Source of the DNA: Streptomyces sp. NBC_00443
Lineage (GTDB): Bacteria; Actinomycetota; Actinomycetes; Streptomycetales; Streptomycetaceae
Length of the DNA: 64,000 nucleotides
Reading direction: 5' to 3'
Assembly: GCF_036014175.1 (NCBI RefSeq)
Contig: NZ_CP107917.1
Span: 3,596,001 to 3,660,000 of the forward strand
Shown here: positions 55,310 through 64,000 of the stretch, piece by piece
Layout of the letters: every line of letters starts with the position of its first letter
Numbering within the stretch: position 1 is the first letter of the stretch
Program-made: the position numbers and the translations under genes
Notes under the pieces: model-generated
The model's database searches: none
Seen by the model: only the letters and a program-made list of their open reading frames with translations
Told to the model about the DNA's origin: nothing

Positions 55310-56416
55310 ATGGCGCGAACCGCGATGCCACTGCTTCGGACACTACTGGCCATACCTGTGTGCCTGACCGTCCTCTGCCTCGTGTCCCCGGCTCTTCTCG
55401 GCCTGTCCCCCACCTTCTCGGCCTCCTCGTCGGCACGCAACGCCTCGCCCACCTCCACAACACCGGCGACAAACGCCCTGCTGTCCCTGCTGGTCACCCG
55501 GGGCAAGGCTCCCGCCGCGGCGCTGCTGGCCCGCGAGGACGGCGCCACCCGCTATGCCGGGGCCGGCCAGGGCATCGCCCGCACCGACCACTTTCGGGCC
55601 GGCAGCATCACGAAGACCTTCATCGCGACGGTCGTCCTCCAACTGGCCGCCGAGCGACGCCTGTCCCTGTCCGACACGGTCGAGCAGCACCTGCCGGGAC
55701 TGGTGCGCGGGGCGGGCAACGACGGGCGCGCGCTGACCCTTCGTTCCCTGCTGACCCACACCAGCGGCCTGTACGACTTCACCGCCGCCTCCGGAGGGAC
55801 CGTCCCCGTCACTCCGCTTCAGGCCGTCCGCATCGCCCTGACCCACCCCCCTGCCCACCCGGGCAGTTACTCGTACTCGAACACCAACTACGTCCTGCTC
55901 GGCCTGGTCGTCAAGCAGGTCACCGGCCGCTCGTACGCCGCCGAGGCCGAACGCCGAGTCATCGCCCCGCTGGGTCTGACCGGCACCTCCTTCCCTGGCT
56001 CACGCACCTCGCTCCCCTCCCCGCACGGCCGCGCCTACGCAGCCGACGGGACCGATGTCACCGCGCTCGACCCGCGGGTGGCCGGCGCCGCCGGCGAGCT
56101 GGTGACCACGCTCGCCGACCTCGACCGCTTCTACGCCGCGCTGCTCGACGGCCGCCTGCTGCCCCCGCGCCGGCTGCGCGAGATGCTCGACATCCGTGCC
56201 GCGCATGGCTCGTACGGCATGGGACTCTTCCCCGTGAAGCTGCCGTGCGGCACCGTCGTATGGGGGCACAACGGGCGCATCGCCGGCAGCTACGTGCGCT
56301 CCGCGGCCACCGTCGGCGGGCGTCGTGTCCTGACCTTCCGGGTGAACACGACGGCGATCGCAGATCCCGGTCTCGAACGCCGGCTGCTCGCCGCCGAGTT
56401 CTGCCCTCGCACCTGA
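55310..56416 (+). CDS. Secreted serine hydrolase, class C beta-lactamase/DD-peptidase fold
   Basis: 368 aa. Signal peptide (LLRTLLAIPVCLTVLCLVSP). The SxxK nucleophile motif is GSITKTF (about residue 97), the YxN motif is YSN in SYSYSNTNYV, and the third element is HNG in VVWGHNGRIAGS. This is the layout of D-Ala-D-Ala carboxypeptidases and class C-like esterases, so it may trim peptidoglycan or act on small esters. GGAAGGACC just upstream of the ATG. Divergent from the kinase array. Confidence 0.92.
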   Translation: MARTAMPLLRTLLAIPVCLTVLCLVSPALLGLSPTFSASSSARNASPTSTTPATNALLSLLVTRGKAPAAALLAREDGATRYAGAGQGIARTDHFRAGSITKTFIATVVLQLAAERRLSLSDTVEQHLPGLVRGAGNDGRALTLRSLLTHTSGLYDFTAASGGTVPVTPLQAVRIALTHPPAHPGSYSYSNTNYVLLGLVVKQVTGRSYAAEAERRVIAPLGLTGTSFPGSRTSLPSPHGRAYAADGTDVTALDPRVAGAAGELVTTLADLDRFYAALLDGRLLPPRRLREMLDIRAAHGSYGMGLFPVKLPCGTVVWGHNGRIAGSYVRSAATVGGRRVLTFRVNTTAIADPGLERRLLAAEFCPRT

Positions 56417-56547
56417 TAGAACGGGCGGGGTTCGAGCAGAGATCCCGGCCTCCGTAGCCCGTTCGGGTGACGTCCCGCGCCCTCACCGACGCTGCGGCTG
56501 CGCGGGGCCGCGGACCCGCTGCCGCCGGCGGCCCCCACCCCGGAGTG

Positions 56548-58254
56548 CTACAGGGGCACGATGTCCGGCGCCCCCAACCGCGCCGCGTCCGCCGTCAGGT
56601 CGTCCGGCTGCCGCTGCGACTCCCGCTCAGCCTCCACCCGCTTCTCGTAGTGCTGGACCTCGCGCTCGATGTGGTCCTTGTCCCAGCCCAGCACCGACGC
56701 CATCAGCCCGGCCGCATCGCGCGCGCACCGCGTCCCACGGTCGAACGTCTCGATCGAGATGCGCGTCCGCCGCGTGAGCACGTCGTCCAGATGTCTGGCC
56801 CCCTCGTGCGAGGCGGCGTACACGATCTCGGCGCGCAGATAGTCGTCGGCGGACTGCAGGGGCTCCCCCAGCGCGGGATCGGCGGCGATGAGCTCGAGCA
56901 CCTCCTCGGCCAGCGACCCGTACCGGTTCAACAGGTGCTCCACCCGCACCACATGGATCCCCGTCTGCGCCGCGATCCGCGCACGGGCGTTCCACATCGC
57001 GCGGTACCCCTCCGCGCCCAGCAGCGGAATGTCCTCGGTGACGCACTCGGCGACCCGCATGTCGAGCCCGTGCACGGCCGCGTCCACCGCGTCCTTGGCC
57101 ATCACCCGGTACGTCGTGTACTTGCCGCCGGCCACGACGACCAGTCCGGGCACGGGGTGGGCCACGGTGTGCTCGCGAGAGAGCTTGCTGGTGGCGTCCG
57201 ACTCTCCCGCGAGCAGGGGCCGCAGTCCCGCGTACACGCCCTCCACGTCGTCCCGCGTCAGCGGCACCGCCAGCACCGAGTTCACGTGTTCCAGCAGGTA
57301 GTCGATGTCCGCGCTGGACGCGGCCGGGTGGGCCTTGTCGAGGTCCCAGTCGGTGTCGGTGGTGCCGACGATCCAGTGCCGGCCCCAGGGGATGACGAAC
57401 AGCACGGACTTCTCGGTGCGCAGGATCAGGCCCGTCGAGGAGTGGATGCGGTCCTTGGGCACGACCAGGTGGATGCCCTTGGAGGCGCGTACGTGGAACT
57501 GTCCGCGCTCCCCCACCATCGACTGGGTGTCGTCGGTCCACACACCGGTCGCGTTGACGATCTGCTTGGCGCGGATCTCGTACTCGCCGCCCCCCTCGAC
57601 GTCCTGCACGCGGGCCCCGACGACGCGTTCGCCCTCGCGCAGAAATCCGGCCACTCGCGCGCGGTTGGCGACTTTCGCGCCGTAGGACGCCGCCGTACGC
57701 ACCAGGGTGGCGACATAGCGGGCGTCGTCCATCTGTGCGTCGTAGTACTGCAGCGCGCCGACCAGCGCGTTCTTCTTCAGGGCGGGGGCGACGCGCAGGG
57801 CGTTGCCGCGGCTCAGGTGGCGGTGCATGGGCAGGCCCCGGCCATGGGTGCGGGCCATCGACATGACGTCGTAGAGCAGGACGCCGCAGCCGGCGTACAG
57901 GCGCTCCCAGCCCTTGTACTGCAGCGGGTAGAGGAACGGCACCGGCTTGACCAGGTGCGGCGCCAACCGCTCCAGCAGCAGGCCGCGCTCCTTCAGGGCC
58001 TCGCGCACGAGCGCGAAGTCGAGCATCTCCAGATAGCGCAGGCCGCCGTGGATCAGCTTGCTGGATCTGCTGGAGGTGCCCGACGCCCAGTCACGTGCCT
58101 CGACCAGGCCGGTGGACAGTCCGCGGGTCGCCGCGTCGAGGGCGGTGCCGGCGCCCACCACGCCGGCGCCCACGACCAGTAGGTCCAGCTCCCGCTCGGC
58201 CATTGATGCGAGTGACTCGGCGCGCTCCGCCGGCCCCAGTGTCGCTGTCCTCAC
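56548..58254 (-). CDS. glpD: Glycerol-3-phosphate dehydrogenase, FAD dependent
   Basis: 568 aa, oxidises glycerol-3-phosphate to dihydroxyacetone phosphate at the membrane and feeds the quinone pool. FAD motif VVGAGVVGAGTALDAATRG is near residue 27, then GTSSRSSKLIHGGLRYLE, the family signature, and IVNATGVWTDD. The C-terminal helical domain (ARHLDDVLTRRTRISIE) is present. Full length for GlpD. The GTG start has GGGAGG upstream. Divergent from the dehydrogenase gene at 58517. Confidence 0.96.
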   Translation of the reverse strand: MRTATLGPAERAESLASMAERELDLLVVGAGVVGAGTALDAATRGLSTGLVEARDWASGTSSRSSKLIHGGLRYLEMLDFALVREALKERGLLLERLAPHLVKPVPFLYPLQYKGWERLYAGCGVLLYDVMSMARTHGRGLPMHRHLSRGNALRVAPALKKNALVGALQYYDAQMDDARYVATLVRTAASYGAKVANRARVAGFLREGERVVGARVQDVEGGGEYEIRAKQIVNATGVWTDDTQSMVGERGQFHVRASKGIHLVVPKDRIHSSTGLILRTEKSVLFVIPWGRHWIVGTTDTDWDLDKAHPAASSADIDYLLEHVNSVLAVPLTRDDVEGVYAGLRPLLAGESDATSKLSREHTVAHPVPGLVVVAGGKYTTYRVMAKDAVDAAVHGLDMRVAECVTEDIPLLGAEGYRAMWNARARIAAQTGIHVVRVEHLLNRYGSLAEEVLELIAADPALGEPLQSADDYLRAEIVYAASHEGARHLDDVLTRRTRISIETFDRGTRCARDAAGLMASVLGWDKDHIEREVQHYEKRVEAERESQRQPDDLTADAARLGAPDIVPL

Positions 58255-58370
58255 CGCTGCCTCCCGCTCATCGCTCGCGTAGGCCGCACCCGTCGGGCGA
58301 AGCCCGGTTCATACCCCCCATGCCCAAATTCTGACCGGGTTGCCCGGCTTCAGCCACCACTGGCCCCCAG

Positions 58371-58468
58371 CCTGTGGACAACACTCACGGAAACGCGATC
58401 ATTCAATGCCGCAAATCGGTCATATTTACTCCTAGTCTGACATTGCGCTCCCTCGATCTGTCCACAGG
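58371..58468. repeat. Inverted pair of DnaA-box-like sequences
   Basis: CCTGTGGACA (58371-58380) and its exact complement TGTCCACAGG (58459-58468) face each other. Each half contains a Streptomyces DnaA box: TTGTCCACA on the minus strand at 58373-58381 and CTGTCCACA on the plus strand at 58458-58466. The 78 bases between are AT-richer than average and overlap the glpD/dehydrogenase promoter region. Confidence 0.55.
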
Positions 58469-58516
58469 GCTTGCGCACCTGCCCCGCTTCGGTTATTGGG
58501 AAGGACGGCCCACGCC

Positions 58517-59725
58517 ATGCCCTCAGATCTCGCCGTCATCGGACTCGGCCTGCACGGCCTGCCCCTGGCGAAGGCCGCCGTCGCGGCCGGCATCCCCACG
58601 CTCGGTTACCGGACCGGGCCCGAGGCCGGCTCCCTCAGCCCCGCCGAACTGCGCCGGATGCTCTCGGGGGGCTTCCGGCACGCCACCAGCCCCGCCGAGC
58701 TCGGCCGCGTGCGCACCGCCGTCATCTGCGCGCAGACCCCGCGCGGCGCGGACGGCGGGCTGGACCTGAGCCAGGTGGAGGGGGCAGCCCGCACCCTGGC
58801 CGCTCGGCTGCGCCCGCACACCACCGTCATCCTGGAGTCGCCCGTGCCACCGGGCACCACCGAGAACGTCCTGCGCCCACTCCTGGAAGAGGTCTCCGGA
58901 CTGCGCGCCGGCCGCGACTTCCACCTCGCCTACTCCCCCAGCCGTGTCGACCCCGGCAACCGCGATTTCACGCCCGCCAACACCCCCAAGGTGATCGGCG
59001 GCCTCACGCCCGCGTGCACCGAGTCGGCCGCGGCCTTCTACGGCCGTCTCACCGACAAGGTGGTACGCGCGCGGGGGCTGCGCGAGGCGGAGACGGTGCA
59101 GGTACTGGAGACCAACTTCCGGCATGTGAACATCGCCCTTGTCAATGAAATGGCCGTTCTCTGCCACGACTTGGGCGTCGACCTGTGGGACGTCATCCGC
59201 TGCGCGGAGACCAAGCCGTTCGGCTTCCATGCCTTCCGCCCCGGCCCGGGCGTCGGCGGCCACGCCGTTCCCCAGGACCTCAGCGGCCCCGCCGGCCGCA
59301 CCCTGCGCATGGTCGAACTGGCCCAGCAGGTGAACAGCCAGATGCCCCGCTACGTCGTCCAGCGCGCCGCGACCCTGCTCAACGAGCACGGCAAGTCCGC
59401 GCGCGGCGCCCGCATCCTCCTGCTCGGCGTCACCTACAAGCCCGACCTGGCCGACCAGCAGTCCACGCCCGCCCAGGAGGTCGCGATCCGCCTGATGGAG
59501 CTGGGCGCCTGCGTCAGCTACCACGACCCGCACATCCCGTCCTGGAACGTCCTGGACCGCCCGGTCCCGCGCGCGGACGCCCTGTACGAAGCGGTCGCGG
59601 ACGCCGACCTGACGATCTTGCTCCAGCAGCATCGGACGTACGACTTGCAGGGCCTGTCCGTGAAGGCACAGCTGCTGCTAGACACGCGGGGCGCGGCGCC
59701 CACGGGGGCGGCGCATCGACTGTGA
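58517..59725 (+). CDS. UDP-sugar dehydrogenase homologue lacking catalytic Cys and Glu
   Basis: 402 aa, the UDP-glucose/UDP-ManNAc 6-dehydrogenase fold. The N-terminal Rossmann motif is VIGLGLHGLPLAKAAV. Central helix ETNFRHVNIALVNEMAVL and C-terminal LLGVTYKPDLADQ are well kept. However, the motif normally GPGVGGHCIP reads GPGVGGHAVPQDL, so the thioester-forming Cys is Ala. The SPER motif also reads AYSPSRVDPGN, so the catalytic Glu is Ser. The full two-step oxidation should not be possible. It may be a reductase, a regulator or a one-step enzyme; the substrate is unknown. Confidence 0.88.
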   Translation: MPSDLAVIGLGLHGLPLAKAAVAAGIPTLGYRTGPEAGSLSPAELRRMLSGGFRHATSPAELGRVRTAVICAQTPRGADGGLDLSQVEGAARTLAARLRPHTTVILESPVPPGTTENVLRPLLEEVSGLRAGRDFHLAYSPSRVDPGNRDFTPANTPKVIGGLTPACTESAAAFYGRLTDKVVRARGLREAETVQVLETNFRHVNIALVNEMAVLCHDLGVDLWDVIRCAETKPFGFHAFRPGPGVGGHAVPQDLSGPAGRTLRMVELAQQVNSQMPRYVVQRAATLLNEHGKSARGARILLLGVTYKPDLADQQSTPAQEVAIRLMELGACVSYHDPHIPSWNVLDRPVPRADALYEAVADADLTILLQQHRTYDLQGLSVKAQLLLDTRGAAPTGAAHRL

Positions 59726-59737
59726 CGGGGCACGCAA

Positions 59738-59773
59738 AAGGGCCGGTCACCCCACCCGGGGTGACCGGCCCTT
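59738..59773. terminator. Bidirectional terminator
   Basis: Perfect 16-bp stem: AAGGGCCGGTCACCCC (59738-59753) with 59758-59773 and a 4-nt loop ACCC, with A and T flanks. It lies between the convergent dehydrogenase and guaB3 genes. Confidence 0.88.
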
Positions 59774-59801
59774 CCCTGACATGGGCGTAACCACGCAGCG
59801 G

Positions 59802-60926
59802 CTAGCGCTGGTGCTGCGAGTCCGCGACCGTGACCTCGACCCGCTGGAACTCCTTCAGCTCGCTGTACCCGGTCGTGGCCATCGCCCGCCGCAGCGCACC
59901 GAAGAAGTTCATCGAGCCGTCCGGAGTGTGGGACGGCCCTGTCAGGACCTCCTCGATGGTGCCGACCGTGCCGAGGTCGACCTTCTTGCCACGCGGCAGC
60001 TCCTCGTTCACCGCCTCCATGCCCCAGTGGTGGCCCCGGCCCGGCGCGTCGGTCGCGCGGGCGAGCGGGGAGCCCATCATCACGGCGTCCGCGCCGCAGG
60101 CGACCGCCTTGGGCAGGTCGCCGGACCAGCCGACGCCGCCGTCCGCGATCACGTGCACATACCGGCCGCCGGACTCGTCCATGTAGTCACGGCGGGCCGC
60201 CGCCACATCCGCGACCGCCGTCGCCATCGGCACCCGGATGCCCAGGACGTTGCGCGTGGTGTGCGCGGCGCCGCCGCCGAAGCCGACCAGGACGCCCGCC
60301 GCGCCGGTGCGCATCAGGTGCAGGGCCGCGGTGTACGTGGCACAGCCGCCGACGATCACCGGGACGTCGAGTTCGTAGATGAACTGCTTCAGGTTCAGCG
60401 GCTCGTGCGAACCGGAGACGTGCTCCGCCGAGACCGTCGTGCCGCGGATGACGAAGATGTCCACGCCCGCGTCGACGACCGCCTTGGAGAACTGGGCCGT
60501 GCGCTGCGGGGAGAGCGCGGCGGCCGTGACCACGCCCGAGTCGCGCACCTCCTTGATGCGCTGCCCGATCAGCTCCTCCTTGATGGGAGCGGCGTAGATC
60601 TCCTGGAGGCGGCGCGTGGCGGCCTCGGTGGGCAGCCCGGCGATCTCGTCGAGGAGCGGCTGCGGGTCCTCGTACCGCGTCCAGAGTCCTTCGAGGTTCA
60701 GCACGCCGAGGCCGCCGAGCTCGCCGATGCGGATCGCGGTGGCCGGGGAGACGACCGAGTCCATGGGGGCGGCCAGGAAGGGCAGCTCGAAGCGGTAGGC
60801 GTCGATCTGCCAGGCGATCGAGACCTCCTTCGGGTCCCGCGTACGGCGGCTGGGGACGACGGCGATGTCGTCGAAGGCGTACGCCCTGCGCCCGCGCTTG
60901 CCGCGCCCGATCTCGATCTCAGTCAC
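59802..60926 (-). CDS. guaB3: GuaB3 family IMP dehydrogenase-related protein
   Basis: 374 aa TIM-barrel protein of the IMPDH/GMPR superfamily, without CBS domains. It starts EIGRGKRGRRAYAFDDIAVV and has LPFLAAPMDSVVSP, typical of GuaB3. The catalytic loop that in IMPDH reads GSICTTR is GGGAAHTTRN here, without the Cys, so IMP dehydrogenase chemistry is doubtful. Actinobacterial GuaB3 proteins are known as guaB neighbours of unclear activity. The GTG start has GGGAAAGG upstream. Downstream of guaB, with a palindromic hairpin between. Confidence 0.93.
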   Translation of the reverse strand: MTEIEIGRGKRGRRAYAFDDIAVVPSRRTRDPKEVSIAWQIDAYRFELPFLAAPMDSVVSPATAIRIGELGGLGVLNLEGLWTRYEDPQPLLDEIAGLPTEAATRRLQEIYAAPIKEELIGQRIKEVRDSGVVTAAALSPQRTAQFSKAVVDAGVDIFVIRGTTVSAEHVSGSHEPLNLKQFIYELDVPVIVGGCATYTAALHLMRTGAAGVLVGFGGGAAHTTRNVLGIRVPMATAVADVAAARRDYMDESGGRYVHVIADGGVGWSGDLPKAVACGADAVMMGSPLARATDAPGRGHHWGMEAVNEELPRGKKVDLGTVGTIEEVLTGPSHTPDGSMNFFGALRRAMATTGYSELKEFQRVEVTVADSQHQR

Positions 60927-60984
60927 GTCTGTGGCCTTTCCCTGTTGCGTTCAGCGTCTTCCAGTATCGCCGACGGGTACGACA

Positions 60985-61014
60985 AGGGCGGCCCCGGTGC
61001 ACCGGGGCCGCCCT
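60985..61014. terminator. 30-bp perfect palindrome between guaB and guaB3
   Basis: AGGGCGGCCCCGGTG (60985-60999) is followed directly by its exact complement to 61014. It lies 17 bases after the guaB stop. As RNA it forms a GC-rich hairpin; likely a terminator that lowers read-through into guaB3. Confidence 0.7.
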
Positions 61015-61030
61015 CGAAGGAGGCTGCTGA

Positions 61031-62575
<1,545 letters not shown>

Positions 62576-62698
62576 CTAACGGGAAGCATGAGGCTCAAAT
62601 TCCACGGTTGCGGCCCACCCCGGGCTTCGTATGTTCGTACGGAACCGGAGTGAGGCATGTTCATTTGGGGGCGCACTCAAGGCAGCACTGCCGGAGCC

Positions 62699-63376
62699 CT
62701 ACTGCTCGGCCAGCGCGCGCAACCTGCTCAGCGCCCTGTGTTGGGCAACCCGGACGGCGCCGGGTGACATTCCCAACATCTGACCCGTCTCTTCCGCGGT
62801 CAACCCCACCGCGATCCTCAGCAGCAACAGCTCCCGCTGGTTCTCGGGCAGGTTGGCCAGCAGTTTCTTGGCCCACTCGGCGTCGCTGCTGAGCAGCGCC
62901 CGCTCCTCCGGACCGAGGGAGTCGTCCGGGCGTTCCGGCATCTCGTCGGACGGGACCGCCGTGGAACCCGGGTGCCGCATCGCCGCCCGCTGCAGGTCCG
63001 CGACCTTGTGCGCGGCGATGGCGAAGACGAACGCCTCGAAGGGGCGGCCGGTGTCCTTGTAACGCGGCAGCGCGAGAAGGACGGCGACGCAGACCTCCTG
63101 GGCGAGGTCCTCGACGAAGTGACGGGCGTCACCCGGAAGACGGGACAGCCTGGTGCGGCAGTAGCGCAGGGCAAGGGGGTGGACGTGCGCGAGCAGATCG
63201 TGCGTGGCCTGCTCGTCCCCGTCCACAGCGCGGTGGACGAGCGCTCCGATCGCCCCGTGGGCATGAGCCGCCTCGTCCTCGCGCATCGGTCCATGGTGCC
63301 TTGCGGCCGTTTGGTCCGTGGCATCGTGTCCGACGTTGTGCACCGAAGCGTTATGAGCAGGTGCGGCAGAACTCAT
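62699..63376 (-). CDS. sigD: ECF-type RNA polymerase sigma factor, SigD-like
   Basis: 225 aa. Region 2 is seen in [20 protein letters not shown] and [19 protein letters not shown] (DLxQEV core), region 4 in [20 protein letters not shown] with helix-turn-helix [17 protein letters not shown]. Position between guaB and bldM matches the gene next to guaB2 in mycobacteria (sigD). The ATG at 63374-63376 ([13 protein letters not shown]) has GGAGGG eight bases upstream. No anti-sigma factor gene lies beside it in this window. Confidence 0.88.
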   Translation of the reverse strand: MSSAAPAHNASVHNVGHDATDQTAARHHGPMREDEAAHAHGAIGALVHRAVDGDEQATHDLLAHVHPLALRYCRTRLSRLPGDARHFVEDLAQEVCVAVLLALPRYKDTGRPFEAFVFAIAAHKVADLQRAAMRHPGSTAVPSDEMPERPDDSLGPEERALLSSDAEWAKKLLANLPENQRELLLLRIAVGLTAEETGQMLGMSPGAVRVAQHRALSRLRALAEQ

Positions 63377-63581
63377 CCCCTGCGCCCTCCCCTTCCGCTC
63401 GACCGACTCGTCCCCGAGAGACTCCACATTCTCAAGGATGCGGCATCCGCGGCGAAACGAGCACCGGGCGCCGACAGGACCCCTTGACCGGCCTCGCAAC
63501 CGCGCCCCGGAAGGGGCGCAGGGAACTGCGCGGCCGGCCACAAACGACCCGCACACAGCAACGGTCCGCAGGACCGAGCTC

Positions 63582-64000
63582 TCAGCGAACCAGACCCCAC
63601 CGGAATCCGAGCGCCACGGCGTGCGCCCGGTCCGACGCACCGAGCTTCTTGAACAGCCGCCGGGCGTGCGTCTTCACGGTGTCCTCGGACAGGAACAGCT
63701 CCCGGCCGATCTCCGCGTTGGAACGACCATGGCTCATTCCCTCGAGCACCTGGATCTCACGCGCCGTGAGCGTCGGCGCCGCACCCATCTCGGCGGACCG
63801 CAGCCGCCGCGGGGCGAGCCGCCACGTGGGGTCGGCCAGCGCCTGCGTCACCGTGGCGCGCAACTCCGCGCGCGAGGCGTCCTTGTGCAGATAGCCACGG
63901 GCACCGGCGGCGACCGCGAGGGCCACGCCGTCCAGGTCCTCGGCGACGGTGAGCATGATGATGCGCGCACCTGGGTCGGCGGACAGCAGCCGCCGCACGG
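63582..64000 (-). CDS. bldM: Response regulator BldM, 5' end cut by window
   Basis: The C-terminal 139 codons are visible. Part of the receiver ([33 protein letters not shown]) and a LuxR helix-turn-helix ([36 protein letters not shown]) are present, ending [16 protein letters not shown]. This matches BldM, an atypical NarL-type regulator needed for aerial hyphae and, with WhiI, for late sporulation. The N-terminal 60 or so residues with the Asp pocket lie beyond 64000. Neighbouring sigma factor and guaB fit the known order. Confidence 0.93.
   Translation of the reverse strand, partial: VRRLLSADPGARIIMLTVAEDLDGVALAVAAGARGYLHKDASRAELRATVTQALADPTWRLAPRRLRSAEMGAAPTLTAREIQVLEGMSHGRSNAEIGRELFLSEDTVKTHARRLFKKLGASDRAHAVALGFRWGLVR

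Overview
The window is chromosomal DNA from a Streptomyces or very close relative. GC content is very high with strong third-position bias. Many starts are GTG or TTG, and several genes look leaderless. The gene set is typical of the Streptomyces core: sucC, icmB, pcrA, guaA, guaB, guaB3, a SigD-like sigma factor and bldM. The order matches what I recall of the S. coelicolor interval from bldM to sucC. No rRNA, tRNA, CRISPR array, prophage or intact insertion sequence was seen.

Layout. 1-5.1 kb: truncated sucC, then two long exported low-complexity proteins. 5.4-14.1 kb: a six-gene divergent module containing a VWA protein, DUF5682, a small coupled ORF and a MoxR AAA+ ATPase on the minus strand, and a SWIM zinc-finger protein and DUF5691 on the plus strand. 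It resembles E. coli yehLMPQ. 14.1-25.4 kb: icmB, a lipase, three cell-wall hydrolases (one M23, two NlpC/P60), the helicase pcrA, a TDT-family carrier and a small membrane protein. 25.4-32 kb: a PspC-domain histidine kinase and its response regulator, a divergent PspC protein with a small membrane partner, a DoxX protein and a membrane protein. 32-38.4 kb: DUF4429, class II aldolase, PPOX-like protein, guaA, chorismate mutase behind a leader peptide, and a sortase-anchored LAETG protein. 38.4-55.1 kb: GMC oxidoreductase, a semialdehyde dehydrogenase, then an array of five Ser/Thr kinases plus a pseudokinase. 55.3-64 kb: serine hydrolase, glpD, a nucleotide-sugar dehydrogenase homologue, guaB3, guaB, an ECF sigma factor and truncated bldM.

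Regulation. Three promoters fit the RecA-independent, PafBC-type DNA-damage consensus (TTGTCRGTG-N8-TAnnnT). One drives pcrA (exact spacing and -10 box). Two face away from each other between the MoxR and SWIM genes (one exact, one with a single mismatch in the -10). This makes the YehLMPQ/DUF5691-like module a candidate damage-inducible system. A c-di-AMP (ydaO-type) riboswitch precedes one of the two NlpC/P60 paralogues. A 23-codon leader rich in Phe/Tyr codons, followed by a 13-bp hairpin, precedes chorismate mutase and looks like a transcription attenuator.

Other unusual items are a UDP-sugar dehydrogenase homologue in which both catalytic Cys and Glu are replaced, a kinase-array member that has lost every catalytic motif, and a 151-bp hairpin repeat present twice 8 kb apart. 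The 731-aa exported protein consists largely of an 11-residue repeat. All statements rest on reading the sequence and recalled family knowledge; no database search was run.
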